From Bacillota bacterium (GTDB lineage Bacteria > Bacillota_E > Sulfobacillia > Sulfobacillales > Sulfobacillaceae): DNA of 15,532 nucleotides. Positions within the stretch are counted from its first letter, which is position 1. Every line of letters starts with the position of its first letter. The translations under genes and the position numbers were made by a program. The notes below the pieces were generated by a model. That model was not told the DNA's origin. It saw nothing but the letters and a program-made list of their open reading frames with translations, and ran no database searches. Positions 1 to 7,441 of this stretch are shown piece by piece. The DNA lies in assembly GCA_021820165.1 (NCBI GenBank), contig JAKADW010000004.1, positions 1 through 15,532 of the forward strand, read 5' to 3'.

Positions 1-1
1 G

Positions 2-190
2 GATTGGACCAACGCGCTTTGGTACATGGCCTATATCCTCTTTCTGACGGCCATGACCTTTTTGACCCACCAGGGCTGGGTCAATACCGATTGGGGAAGT
101 GTAGCGGTGGTGGTGGTGAGTCTAGCCGTGTTTCTTCCTTGGGGCGTGGCCTCAAGGCTTCCGGCCCCCTTGCCCTCCCCAAATGAGTGA
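2..190 (+). CDS. C-terminal fragment of an integral membrane protein
   Basis: This reading frame is open from the window edge to a TGA at 188-190, giving 62 residues. The fragment has two hydrophobic stretches: one around the motif ALWYMAYILFLTAMTF, and a second around SVAVVVVSLAVFLPWG. A short polar, proline-rich tail (LPAPLPSPNE) follows. This is the usual look of the last two transmembrane helices and cytoplasmic tail of a polytopic transporter. An amino-acid permease (APC-like) is possible, but the family cannot be named from this piece. The gene converges on the minus-strand membrane protein that ends at 222, with a hairpin between them. The 5' part of the gene lies outside the window. 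Confidence 0.65.
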   Translation, partial: DWTNALWYMAYILFLTAMTFLTHQGWVNTDWGSVAVVVVSLAVFLPWGVASRLPAPLPSPNE

Positions 191-192
191 GA

Positions 193-214
193 GGTGTGCC
201 ACTCACGGCACACC
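193..214. terminator. Hairpin between convergent genes, likely bidirectional terminator
   Basis: GGTGTGCC (193-200) and GGCACACC (207-214) form a perfect 8-bp stem with the 6-nt loop ACTCAC. It fills the 31-bp gap between the plus-strand stop at 190 and the minus-strand stop at 222. Neither side has a real T-run (the minus side reads TCTCACTCATTT), so termination efficiency is uncertain. Confidence 0.55.
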
Positions 215-221
215 CTCATCA

Positions 222-746
222 TCAACCGGAGCGGGTAAACCACCCGGCTATATTCCAGCTCAAGTGCCACCACCAGGGTTCCCAGAGCGCCCGACCGGCA
301 AACGACGCCGGGATGGCCAGCGCCAACCAATCAAGACGGATTTGATGTGGGCCAATCCATGGAATGGTGAGAAATGACACCAAAGCCCAACCCATGGCTC
401 GACGGCTGGCGTGCGCCGCTTGTGACACCGAGCGCTTTAATCCCGCTCCACCCTCACTGGTCGCCTCAGCTAACGCTGGGGCCACACGCGCCACGGCCGC
501 TGACCCCGCCACGCCCGCCACAACGTAGGTACGGTCTAGCAGCGGAAACTGGTGTCCCCAAATTAAGACCGTAGCCGCCAGAGCCATGCTTGACCAGGGC
601 CAGTTCATGAAAGAAAAGAGGGCGAGGTGAGACCGATTCCCAGCCAAACCGGCAACGTGCGTATCCAGACCGGGGACTATAAATCCGGACCACACCGCCA
701 CCTGATATAGCCAGTGCCAACCACGTTTTCGGGCGACTCCAATCAC
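222..746 (-). CDS. Small multi-spanning membrane protein of unknown function
   Basis: This is a 174-residue protein with a GTG start at 746 and a TGA stop at 222-224. I do not recognise a family. Hydrophobic stretches are visible at about residues 13-27, 48-65, 74-92, 117-131 and 139-151, and a tryptophan-rich C-terminus (EPWWWHLSWNIAGW) may be interfacial. The loop at about 95-117 is polar and positively charged. Codon use (many GCG, GTG and GCC) fits a coding frame better than the overlapping frames on this strand. The ribosome binding site is weak (GGAAATGGG next to the GTG), and no other start exists in frame before an upstream stop. It is the last gene of the ABC exporter-esterase operon, 84 bp after the esterase, so co-transcription is possible but not shown. 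Confidence 0.6.
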   Translation of the reverse strand: MIGVARKRGWHWLYQVAVWSGFIVPGLDTHVAGLAGNRSHLALFSFMNWPWSSMALAATVLIWGHQFPLLDRTYVVAGVAGSAAVARVAPALAEATSEGGAGLKRSVSQAAHASRRAMGWALVSFLTIPWIGPHQIRLDWLALAIPASFAGRALWEPWWWHLSWNIAGWFTRSG

Positions 747-830
747 CCCATTTCCACATATTTCCCACTGGGATATCGTATGTGGGGCATGGGGGGCTTG
801 TGCGGCCCGAAAGCGTCCGCCTTAGGGGGC

Positions 831-1634
831 CTAGAGAACCCGCGTCAGGAACGCACGGCTACGCTTGAGGAGGTCCGCCGCCTGGTCAAACAGGGGCACC
901 GATAAAAATCCATGAATCACACCCTCGTAACGAATCATCTCCACTAGGTTCCCGGCCGCGCGGAGCCGCTTGCCATAGGTCTCGCCTTCATCGCGCAACG
1001 GATCATATTCGGCCGTGGCGATGAAGGTAGGCGGCAACCCAGATATATCGGAGGCCAATAGCGGCGATGCCAGGAGATCGCGGGCGTCGGACGCATCCGA
1101 GAGATAGTGCGCTCCAAACCAGACCATCGCCTCGGTCTCCAGCAAGTATCCGTGACCAAACTGTAGGCGGGATTCGGTTTCACCCAACATGTCTACGGTG
1201 GGGTAAAAGAGTAGGGTCGCGCTGACGGTAAAGGTCTCATCCTGTTTGGCCAGTTGACTAATCACTGCGGCAAAATTGCCCCCGGCGCTATCGCCCGCCA
1301 CGACCACCTTCGCGTCATGGTACCCCCAGGTTCTGCCTTCTTGGGCGATATGAGGCGTCACCTCATAGCAGTGTCGCACGGGCACAGGAAACTTCGCTTC
1401 CGGTGCTCGCGTGTAATCGACGGAAAAGACGTCGGCCGACAGGGTGTCGGCGAGACGCGAGACCAGGCCATGGTAGGTTGCAATGCTCCCGAGCACAAAT
1501 CCTCCCCCATGATAGAAGACAATCGGGTGCGGCAAGGCGACCTTCTGGGGACGGTAATGGCGAACGGGGACGTCGCCGAAGGATGTCGCAACTACGAAAT
1601 CTTCGGCACTCTCCATGGTGGGCCCCGGGAACAT
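831..1634 (-). CDS. HSL-family alpha/beta-hydrolase (esterase), intact downstream part of an interrupted gene
   Basis: The readable frame is 267 residues. It carries the hallmarks of the hormone-sensitive-lipase (bacterial family IV) esterases: the oxyanion motif HGGG at residues 42-45, the nucleophile motif GDSAG with Ser116, the catalytic Asp211 in EYDPLRDEG, and His241 in IHGF. These enzymes hydrolyse short and medium acyl esters in the cytoplasm. The family is usually about 300-320 residues, and 40 codons that match its usual N-terminus lie directly upstream in the same frame, behind an in-frame TAA (separate entry). The ATG at 1634 has no good Shine-Dalgarno sequence, so it is only a fallback start. 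If translated from there, the protein keeps the whole catalytic core but loses the N-terminal cap helices. The gene lies in the ABC exporter operon. It is either a recent pseudogene, a truncated but active enzyme, or a sequencing error. Confidence 0.8.
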   Translation of the reverse strand: MFPGPTMESAEDFVVATSFGDVPVRHYRPQKVALPHPIVFYHGGGFVLGSIATYHGLVSRLADTLSADVFSVDYTRAPEAKFPVPVRHCYEVTPHIAQEGRTWGYHDAKVVVAGDSAGGNFAAVISQLAKQDETFTVSATLLFYPTVDMLGETESRLQFGHGYLLETEAMVWFGAHYLSDASDARDLLASPLLASDISGLPPTFIATAEYDPLRDEGETYGKRLRAAGNLVEMIRYEGVIHGFLSVPLFDQAADLLKRSRAFLTRVL

Positions 1635-1754
1635 GGCTTGAAGGAATGCCGCTCCCTCATCATCTCGGCGCCGAGCCTCGTCGACGGTTAAATCCGCTTA
1701 CGACTGTTGGGGCAATTGGGATAAAAACATCTCCACTTTCGGATCAAGTGCCAT
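1635..1754 (-). pseudogene. Displaced N-terminus of the esterase gene, with in-frame TAA at 1698-1700
   Basis: An ATG at 1754 follows AAAGGAGAA with ideal spacing and lies 25 bp after the ABC gene stop. It opens a frame that begins MALDPKVEMFLSQLPQQS, meets TAA (1698-1700), then continues ADLTVDEARRRDDEGAAFLQ directly into the 267-residue esterase frame with no shift. The reconstructed protein would be 307 residues including the stop position, which is the normal length for an HSL-family esterase. The N-terminal pattern (MALDP followed by an L-rich helix, then an LTVDEAR-like segment) is typical of the family. One base change, for example from CAA or GAA to TAA, would explain it. Confidence 0.8.
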
Positions 1755-1779
1755 CGCTGGATTCTCCTTTAGCTGCCGC

Positions 1780-3606
1780 TTAAGCTTCTCGCTCGACAAG
1801 TTCGGTCGGTGCCGATTTACGCACCAGTTCCGCATAATACCCACCCTGACTCATCAGTTGCGTATGGTTGCCCTCTTCAATAATGCGACCATGATCCATC
1901 ACGTAAATGGTATCCGCCTGCCGAATGGTCGACAGCCGATGGGCAATCACCAAGGTGGTGCGGCCCGCGGCAATGCGGGTGAGCCCTTGTTGCAGGGCCA
2001 TCTCGGTGGCCGAATCAAGACTGGCTGTCGCCTCGTCTAAAATAAGAATTTTAGGTTGAAGCGCCAGTGCCCGAGAGAAGGCCAATAGTTGGCGTTGGCC
2101 CAACGATAAGTTGGCACCTTTGGCGCGGATGCGCGCATCATATCCTCCCGGCAACTCACGAATAAACGCATCTGCCCCGGCAATGGCAGCCGCTTCTTCG
2201 ACCGCCTCATCGCTAATCTCAGGACGAAACAATCGAATGTTGTCGCGCACCGTCCCCGAAAATAGGTTGACTTCCTGCTGAACGATGGCCATCAGGCGAT
2301 GCAGATCCTGTTGTCGGAAAGACCGCACATCGATCCCATCAACCGTAATAAGCCCGTCTTGGACGTCGTAAAAACGTGTCAACAGGCCCATAAGAGTACT
2401 CTTGCCAGCCCCCGTCTCCCCGACAAATCCCACAAATGACCGCGGGGGAATCGAGAAGGTAATATCTCGAATCACCGGCTTTTCCGGATCGTAGCCGAAG
2501 GTCACGTGGTTGAATTCCACCCGCCCTTCCACGTCGGAAGGACCTCCCGGCTCTTCACATGGGACCTCGACTGGCTTCGGCGGATCCTCAATTTCTGGCT
2601 TGGTTAATAGCACCCCGCCAATGCGCTCTGCTGAAATCATGGAAGTTTGAAGCGTGTTCCAGTTTTGAGTCAGCGAGTTGATGGGATTGAAAAATTGCTG
2701 AACATAGGAGATAAAGGCATACAACACGCCCACCTGAATGGTGCGGTGTAAAACGGCTTCCCCACCCACCCACATCATCAGGGCGACTGAGAGGTTGCCG
2801 AGTACACTAAACGTCCGGTTAAAAAGCACCGACCAGCTGTATTCGTTAATATTTCCCTCCGTGTATCGCCGGTTGAACTCCGTATGCTGGTCATATTGCT
2901 TTTTCTGCTGGTGAAAGATTTGGGTGATACGCATGCCCCCCAGATTTTCCGCGGTGAACCCAATGAGCCGGGAATAGCGGCTCCGGGTGTAGCGATAGTT
3001 CTCCCGCAGCTTTTTTCGAAAGAGCGCGGAAATGAGAACGATGATGGGGATGACGACAAAGCTCATGAGGGCGATTTTCCAGTTCAACAACAACATCGCG
3101 CCCATGACAAACAAAAGCGTGGCACCGTCTTGAATGAGGCTTAACAAAAAGCTGGTGAAAAACTGACTCACTTGGTTGGTGTCACTGGATACGTTAGTAA
3201 TGAGCCGACCCGTCTCATGGGTGTCGAAAAATCGCACCGACAAGGACTCAATGTGCCGGAATAAGTCGTTTCGAATATTACGGACAATGCGCTGACCAAT
3301 CCATTGCAGTTTGCGATTCTGTGTAAAGTTGGAAAAGAGCCCGATAATGGTGATGCCCAGATACATGATGCCGATGGTTAAAATGGACCGAAACGCCGGG
3401 TGGCGAACGATTAAATCTTTATCGATGACAATCTTCACCAACCACGGTTGCATGACCTGGGTGACAATATAAACCAGCACCAGTCCCACCACGACAAGGA
3501 ATTCGCCGAGAAATGGCCGCGCATAACCGACCAGATGGCGCATGGCGGTGGCACTGTCGCTCATACGCGCTTCCCGTTTGTCGTCCCAATCGTCCACTCT
3601 AGGCAT
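1780..3606 (-). CDS. Heterodimeric ABC exporter, half-transporter carrying the catalytic glutamate (BmrD/YheH-like)
   Basis: This is a half-transporter of 608 residues, with an N-terminal six-helix transmembrane domain (about 25-320) fused to an ATPase domain (about 360-595). Visible motifs are Walker A GETGAGKST (396-404), the Q-loop glutamine at about 444, a non-canonical signature LSLGQ (500-504), Walker B ILILDE with catalytic Glu525, and the H-loop His556 in VIAHRLS. A full Walker B glutamate with an altered signature is the pattern of one partner in a heterodimeric exporter, and the gene just upstream has the complementary pattern. The ATG at 3606 is preferred because GGGGGTGAG lies 7 nt upstream. 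A GTG at 3618 is also in frame. The start overlaps the upstream stop by 8 bp, which suggests translational coupling. The substrate is unknown; related pairs export drugs or lipophilic compounds. Confidence 0.9.
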   Translation of the reverse strand: MPRVDDWDDKREARMSDSATAMRHLVGYARPFLGEFLVVVGLVLVYIVTQVMQPWLVKIVIDKDLIVRHPAFRSILTIGIMYLGITIIGLFSNFTQNRKLQWIGQRIVRNIRNDLFRHIESLSVRFFDTHETGRLITNVSSDTNQVSQFFTSFLLSLIQDGATLLFVMGAMLLLNWKIALMSFVVIPIIVLISALFRKKLRENYRYTRSRYSRLIGFTAENLGGMRITQIFHQQKKQYDQHTEFNRRYTEGNINEYSWSVLFNRTFSVLGNLSVALMMWVGGEAVLHRTIQVGVLYAFISYVQQFFNPINSLTQNWNTLQTSMISAERIGGVLLTKPEIEDPPKPVEVPCEEPGGPSDVEGRVEFNHVTFGYDPEKPVIRDITFSIPPRSFVGFVGETGAGKSTLMGLLTRFYDVQDGLITVDGIDVRSFRQQDLHRLMAIVQQEVNLFSGTVRDNIRLFRPEISDEAVEEAAAIAGADAFIRELPGGYDARIRAKGANLSLGQRQLLAFSRALALQPKILILDEATASLDSATEMALQQGLTRIAAGRTTLVIAHRLSTIRQADTIYVMDHGRIIEEGNHTQLMSQGGYYAELVRKSAPTELVEREA

Positions 3607-5347
3607 GGGCAGGCTCACCCCCGGTTTGAATTTGGTAGAGGTCGCGGTAGAGGCCTGGTTGATGAATCAGGTCCTGGTGGACCCCGCTCTCTACAATCCG
3701 CCCCTTATCCAGGACGATAATCCAGTCGGCGTCCCGCAATGCGGACAAGCGGTGTGCGGCAATGATCGTCGTCTTTTGGCCGCGCACTTGGCGGAGCACC
3801 CCGAGGATGTCACTTTCCGTGCGCGTATCGACGGCTGATAAACTGTCATCCAATATGAGAAGCTTGGCCTCCGTCTTGATAAGCGCACGCGCAATAGCCG
3901 TGCGTTGGCGTTGGCCGCCCGAAAGCATAATCCCCCGTTCACCGATTTCCGTTTCGATGCCGTCCGGCATCTCCTGGATGGTGTCCCAAATATGCGATTG
4001 CCGCGCTGCCGTCTCCACCGCCTCGGGCACCACGGCTGGCTTCGAAAATGCGATATTGCGGCCGATGGTGGTCGAGAAGAGGAAGCCGTCCTGAGGAACG
4101 TAGGCGACTTGTTGCCTAAGATCGGCAAGTCGCATGTCCTGGATATCCACCCCATCAAACAAGATGGTCCCCCGCGGCGGGTCGTAGTCCCGAAGGATTA
4201 AGTTCAAGAGGGTGGTTTTACCGGCCCCTGTGCGTCCCACAATGCCGAGGGTGCTACCTTCCGGTACGCGAAAGCTCACCTCCGAAAGGGTCGGATGGTC
4301 CACGCCGCGATATTGGAAGGTCAGGTCTTTGACCTCGAGCGTTCCATGCCACACGTCGCGCACAATCGGCTCCTCGGGGTCTCCGATGTCCGGCTGCTCT
4401 CCCAAAAGTGTCTTGAGGCGGACGATGGAGGCCGAGGCATTTTGAAAGAGATTAATCACAATCCCGAACTGCATCAACGGCTGCACCAACATGCTAAGGT
4501 ACACGGTAAAGGCGACGAACGAGCCTAAGGAAATCTGCCCGTGAATGACCAACCAGCCGCCGTAAACCAGTCCTACCGTGAAGCCAATGCCGCTCAAGAG
4601 CGGGACCAGCGCCTGAAACAGCGTGTTAAGGCGAACCAAGCTCATCTGGCGATCCACGATGGTCTCAGTTTTTTCCGTGAATCGGCCTTGCTCAATCGAC
4701 TCGTTGGATTGGGCCTTAATCAATCGGATGGCCTGAAAACTCTCTTCGGCCAGTTCCGACATGTCCGATAAGCCTTCTTGCACTAACCGTGAGCGCAAGC
4801 GGACTTGAGGGCGGATAATGGCAATGACCACGGGAATTAAAAGCAGCGGCACGAGGCTAAACAGGGTCAGCTTCAGATCGATGGTCCGAATCGTCATGTA
4901 CAGGGTCGCGATGAAAAGAAATACCGCCTGGCTAATTTGGTTCAGACCCATGGACAGCGCTTGGCGGACTGATGTCACGTCGTTCAAGGAATGGTTCAGC
5001 AAGTCCCCGACACTGTGCTGCTGAAAGTATCGCGAGCTCAAGGTCTCCCAATGGGAAAACAAGTGCTGACGCATTTCGTATTCCCAGGTACGGCCCAAGC
5101 GGCCCACTTGCGTTTGCCCGAACCCGAAACAAACCACATACCCGGCCGCCACTACGGCCAACTCGAGAGCAAATCCTAAGATGATATGCTGTGTGGATCC
5201 GCCCAGTTTCAGCCGATTGATAAAATTACCCAGAATATGGGGAATGCGAACCTGAAAAAATTGCGCCAGGCCAATGGCCACCACGGCGGCCAAATACCCC
5301 CACTTACGTTCCCAAATAAATGTGCGTAGTAATTTTGTTGGACTCAA
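3599..5347 (-). CDS. Heterodimeric ABC exporter, half-transporter with degenerate ATP site (BmrC/YheI-like)
   Basis: This 582-residue half-transporter has a transmembrane domain (about 15-305) and an ATPase domain (about 335-575). Motifs are Walker A GRTGAGKT (371-378), Q-loop Gln419, the canonical signature LSGGQ (475-479), Walker B LLILDD in which Asp501 replaces the catalytic Glu, and His532 in the H-loop. The missing glutamate predicts that its own Walker site is degenerate, while its LSGGQ completes the active site of the partner encoded downstream. This division is known from BmrC/BmrD and TM287/288-type exporters. The start is a TTG with the strong site GAGGTGAG 3 nt upstream, and I see no better ATG. 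It is the first gene of the operon. Its leader holds a hairpin and a palindrome that may be an operator. Confidence 0.9.
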   Translation of the reverse strand: MSPTKLLRTFIWERKWGYLAAVVAIGLAQFFQVRIPHILGNFINRLKLGGSTQHIILGFALELAVVAAGYVVCFGFGQTQVGRLGRTWEYEMRQHLFSHWETLSSRYFQQHSVGDLLNHSLNDVTSVRQALSMGLNQISQAVFLFIATLYMTIRTIDLKLTLFSLVPLLLIPVVIAIIRPQVRLRSRLVQEGLSDMSELAEESFQAIRLIKAQSNESIEQGRFTEKTETIVDRQMSLVRLNTLFQALVPLLSGIGFTVGLVYGGWLVIHGQISLGSFVAFTVYLSMLVQPLMQFGIVINLFQNASASIVRLKTLLGEQPDIGDPEEPIVRDVWHGTLEVKDLTFQYRGVDHPTLSEVSFRVPEGSTLGIVGRTGAGKTTLLNLILRDYDPPRGTILFDGVDIQDMRLADLRQQVAYVPQDGFLFSTTIGRNIAFSKPAVVPEAVETAARQSHIWDTIQEMPDGIETEIGERGIMLSGGQRQRTAIARALIKTEAKLLILDDSLSAVDTRTESDILGVLRQVRGQKTTIIAAHRLSALRDADWIIVLDKGRIVESGVHQDLIHQPGLYRDLYQIQTGGEPAHA

Positions 5348-5364
5348 TCTCTCACCTCAAGGGG

Positions 5365-5388
5365 GACGACCGGATCGCTCCGGCCGTC
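5365..5388 (-). other. Leader hairpin just upstream of the ABC exporter ribosome binding site
   Basis: GACG-A-CCGGA (5365-5374) pairs with TCCGG-C-CGTC (5379-5388) around the loop TCGC: 9 pairs with one A-C mismatch. It ends a few bases before the GAGGTGAG site of the TTG-started exporter gene, so it could influence translation or act as an RNA-stability element. No T-run follows, so it is not a plain terminator. Confidence 0.4.
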
Positions 5389-5424
5389 GTTTCCTACGAT
5401 TCGTCTTCTCCCATATTATCATAA

Positions 5425-5441
5425 CGTTAAGAAACTTAACG
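5425..5441. promoter_or_regulatory. Perfect palindrome in the ABC exporter promoter region, candidate operator
   Basis: CGTTAAG-AAA-CTTAACG is a perfect 7-bp inverted repeat with a 3-base centre, 78-94 bp upstream of the TTG start of the exporter. On the minus strand it is followed at once by TTATGATAATAT, which contains good -10 candidates (TATGAT, or TAATAT preceded by TGA). A repressor bound here would block that promoter. MarR- and TetR-type regulators often control exporters through A/T-rich palindromes of this size, but no regulator gene is in the window. Confidence 0.5.
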
Positions 5442-5653
5442 ACTTCATAGCCAATGCCGGGAGGCGGAGAAACAGAAGTGGTGACTGAGAAGAATCTGCG
5501 GTCGCGTGGCTTTAAGACGCCCTCAAATGTCTCCAAGTACAAAGGCTCGGTAGCTACGAGCTCCAATACGGAGATCCGCTCAGAAAATACTCGCCATCGC
5601 TCAGCATGGAACCACAAGGCCCTTTCAGAATGGGCCATTTGGTCCTGATTCTC

Positions 5654-5673
5654 ATATACCCCACGGTGTATAT
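5654..5673. promoter_or_regulatory. CsoR/CstR-like operator upstream of the CoA-disulfide reductase gene
   Basis: ATATACCCCACGGTGTATAT is a near-perfect 20-bp palindrome: only one base pair and the central pair break symmetry. Its core fits ATACCC-N4-GGGTAT with one mismatch. It ends 32 bp before the ATG at 5706 and overlaps a possible -10 element (TATATT, 5669-5674). It shares 16 of 20 bases with the site at the dsrE promoter, read on the opposite strand. The A/T-flanked C-tract/G-tract form is like operators of the CsoR family, including persulfide-sensing CstR. The regulator assignment is inferred from this likeness and from the sulfur genes it flanks. Confidence 0.65.
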
Positions 5674-5705
5674 TGGTCCCAGAACAGTTAGGAGGCAAGG
5701 AAACT

Positions 5706-7376
5706 ATGCGAATTGCCATTATCGGCGGCGTCGCCGGAGGTGCCAGCGCGGCTACGCGCGCGAGACGTCTCAATGAGGAAGCGGAAATCACCCTCTACGA
5801 AAAAGGACCTTATGTGTCCTATGCCAACTGCGGATTACCCTATTACGTGGGGGGGCAGATTGCTGAGGCCGCCGACCTTTTGCTGGAAACCCCGGAAAGT
5901 TTGTGGGACCGATTCCGTATCCGCGTCCACGTTAATACAGAAATCACCGATGTGAATCTACCGGCCAAGCGTCTCCGATTTGTGCGTGCTGGACAACCGG
6001 ACTATGCGACGTTCGATCGCCTGATACTGGCGCCGGGGTCCACCGCCATTGTCCCAGCCCTTCCTGGCATAGACCGCCCGGATGTGTTTTTTCTTCGCAC
6101 CGTTCCCGATGCTCTACGTCTGCGAGAATACCTTGACACGAAGGCCGTGCACCATGCAGCCATCATTGGTGCCGGGTTTATTGGTTTAGAAATAGCGGAC
6201 GTACTCCGTCATCGAGGAGTCGAGGTCACGCTCGTGGACAAGGCAGCCCACGTCCTGCCACCCGTGGATGACGACATTGCAGGATTCTTAGAAACCCGCT
6301 TTCCCCATCTGGGAATCCAAGCGGCATTGTCTAATACCCTTATGGGTATTAGGGGGACCGTGGGTCATCCCCTGGTTGACTTGTCATCCGGTCAGAGCCT
6401 CAGCACCGATCTCGTGGTCATGGGGTTGGGCGTTCGCCCATCCATCCATCTCGCCCAGTCCATGGGACTTGACTTGGGCGTCACGGGAGCCATTCGTGTC
6501 AACCATCGCATGCAGACATCCCACCCCGACGTGTTCGCGGCTGGTGACGCCGTCGAAAAGTGGGATTTAGTGACTCAAAGGCCCCGGTGGTGGGCGCTTG
6601 CGGGCGTATCCAATAAAGAAGGTCGTGTGGCCGGCACCAATGCGGCCGGTGGTGACGCCACCCTCAAAGGGTCCCTAGGAACCGGCATCGTCCAGGTTTC
6701 CCCCTATGTGGTCGGCGTGACTGGACTCACGGAAAAAACTGCGCAACGCGAGCAGATCTCGTACCGTCTTCTACACACAGTCCGCGGTCATCATGCAGGG
6801 TACTATCCAAACGCGCGGGACATCCTCATAAAACTCTTATACGATCCCGACACGGGCCGCATTCTCGGAGCCCAGGCCGCTGGTGAAGACGGCGTAGACA
6901 AACGTATTGACGTCATTGCGACGGCCATTCACGCGAACATGACGGTAGAGGATCTGGCGGGATTAGATCTCGCATATGCCCCGCCTGTCGGGGCAGCGAA
7001 GGATCCCGTGGTAATCGCCGGCATGAGTGCCACGAACCATCAACAACACCTGGTGGAGAATGTGGCCGCCGACCAATTGGCCCAGTGGCTCACCAGCGCC
7101 GAACCACCCTTTCTGTTGGACGTGCGGGATAAACACGAAACGGTCACGAGTGGCAAGATTGCCGGTTCCAAAAACATCCCCCTGAATGACCTCCGCCAAC
7201 GCCTCGGAGAAATCCCCGATAACCGCACAATTGTCGTCTACTGCCGTAGCGGTCACCGCAGTTATCTCGCATCACGTATCCTCCGGCAGGCGGGCCGGAC
7301 GACTGTCTTCAATCTCAGTGGTGGCTTCACCGTGTGGAGTCTTGCCCGGCCCGAAAAATCCCGCATGCCCGTATAA
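5706..7376 (+). CDS. CoA-disulfide reductase fused to a C-terminal rhodanese domain (CoADR-RHD)
   Basis: This 556-residue flavoprotein has an FAD-binding GGVAGG motif (7-12), the single redox cysteine Cys42 in SYANCGLPYY typical of CoA-disulfide, NADH-oxidase and persulfide reductases, a second nucleotide-binding motif GAGFIG (155-160), and the FAD motif AAGD (278-281). A rhodanese domain (about 452-548) follows, with active-site Cys513 in YCRSGHRS. Characterised CoADR-RHD proteins reduce CoA disulfide, CoA persulfide or polysulfide with NAD(P)H, and the rhodanese domain delivers or accepts sulfane sulfur. The ATG at 5706 is chosen because AGGAGG (5690-5695) precedes it; the frame extends to 5673 without a better signal. 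The gene is monocistronic, converges on the sqr operon, and has a CsoR/CstR-like site upstream and another inside the coding region. It probably acts in the cytoplasm on sulfane sulfur made by SQR. Confidence 0.93.
   Translation: MRIAIIGGVAGGASAATRARRLNEEAEITLYEKGPYVSYANCGLPYYVGGQIAEAADLLLETPESLWDRFRIRVHVNTEITDVNLPAKRLRFVRAGQPDYATFDRLILAPGSTAIVPALPGIDRPDVFFLRTVPDALRLREYLDTKAVHHAAIIGAGFIGLEIADVLRHRGVEVTLVDKAAHVLPPVDDDIAGFLETRFPHLGIQAALSNTLMGIRGTVGHPLVDLSSGQSLSTDLVVMGLGVRPSIHLAQSMGLDLGVTGAIRVNHRMQTSHPDVFAAGDAVEKWDLVTQRPRWWALAGVSNKEGRVAGTNAAGGDATLKGSLGTGIVQVSPYVVGVTGLTEKTAQREQISYRLLHTVRGHHAGYYPNARDILIKLLYDPDTGRILGAQAAGEDGVDKRIDVIATAIHANMTVEDLAGLDLAYAPPVGAAKDPVVIAGMSATNHQQHLVENVAADQLAQWLTSAEPPFLLDVRDKHETVTSGKIAGSKNIPLNDLRQRLGEIPDNRTIVVYCRSGHRSYLASRILRQAGRTTVFNLSGGFTVWSLARPEKSRMPV
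6331..6352. promoter_or_regulatory. Perfect intragenic palindrome matching the CsoR/CstR-like operator pattern
   Basis: CTAATACCC (6331-6339) and GGGTATTAG (6344-6352) are perfect 9-bp arms around TTAT. The core ATACCC-N4-GGGTAT has no mismatch and is in the same register as the site upstream of this gene. It lies inside the CoADR coding frame, over the codons for about residues 209-216. It could be a DNA operator or an RNA hairpin (9-bp stem, 4-nt loop). Confidence 0.5.
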
Positions 7377-7393
7377 TCGCTCCTAAAAAGAAC

Positions 7394-7425
7394 GCCCCCA
7401 GCCATGACGTTCGTTAGCTGGGGGC
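7394..7425 (-). terminator. Rho-independent terminator of the dsrE-tusA-sqr-DUF1641 operon, possibly bidirectional
   Basis: GCCCCCAGC (7394-7402) and GCTGGGGGC (7417-7425) form a perfect 9-bp stem with a 14-nt loop. Read on the minus strand the stem is followed by GTTCTTTTT, a proper T-tract, so it terminates the minus-strand operon whose last stop is at 7442-7444. On the plus strand it begins 18 bp after the CoADR stop but lacks a T-run there, so it may help end that transcript less efficiently. Confidence 0.85.
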
Positions 7426-7441
7426 TCATTAGATCGGATAG

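Noticed and set aside
466..768. Minus-strand frame of 100 residues overlapping the small membrane protein
   Set aside because: The composition is unlike a folded protein, while the overlapping 174-residue frame has membrane segments and better codon use.
1254..1783. Plus-strand frames opposite the esterase gene
   Set aside because: They are antisense shadows of a gene with a clear catalytic triad, and show no recognisable motif.
5673..5705. Extended N-terminus of the CoADR protein from an upstream start at 5673
   Set aside because: The extension overlaps the operator-like site, and AGGAGG plus ATG at 5706 gives the standard start just before the FAD-binding strand.
5357..5791. Minus-strand frame of 144 residues between the divergent ABC exporter and CoADR genes, ending 9 bp before the exporter start
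   Set aside because: Its 5' part runs through the CoADR coding region and its 3' part through the exporter promoter, palindrome and leader hairpin. The part from 5637 looks mildly protein-like, but no family or good ribosome binding site is seen.
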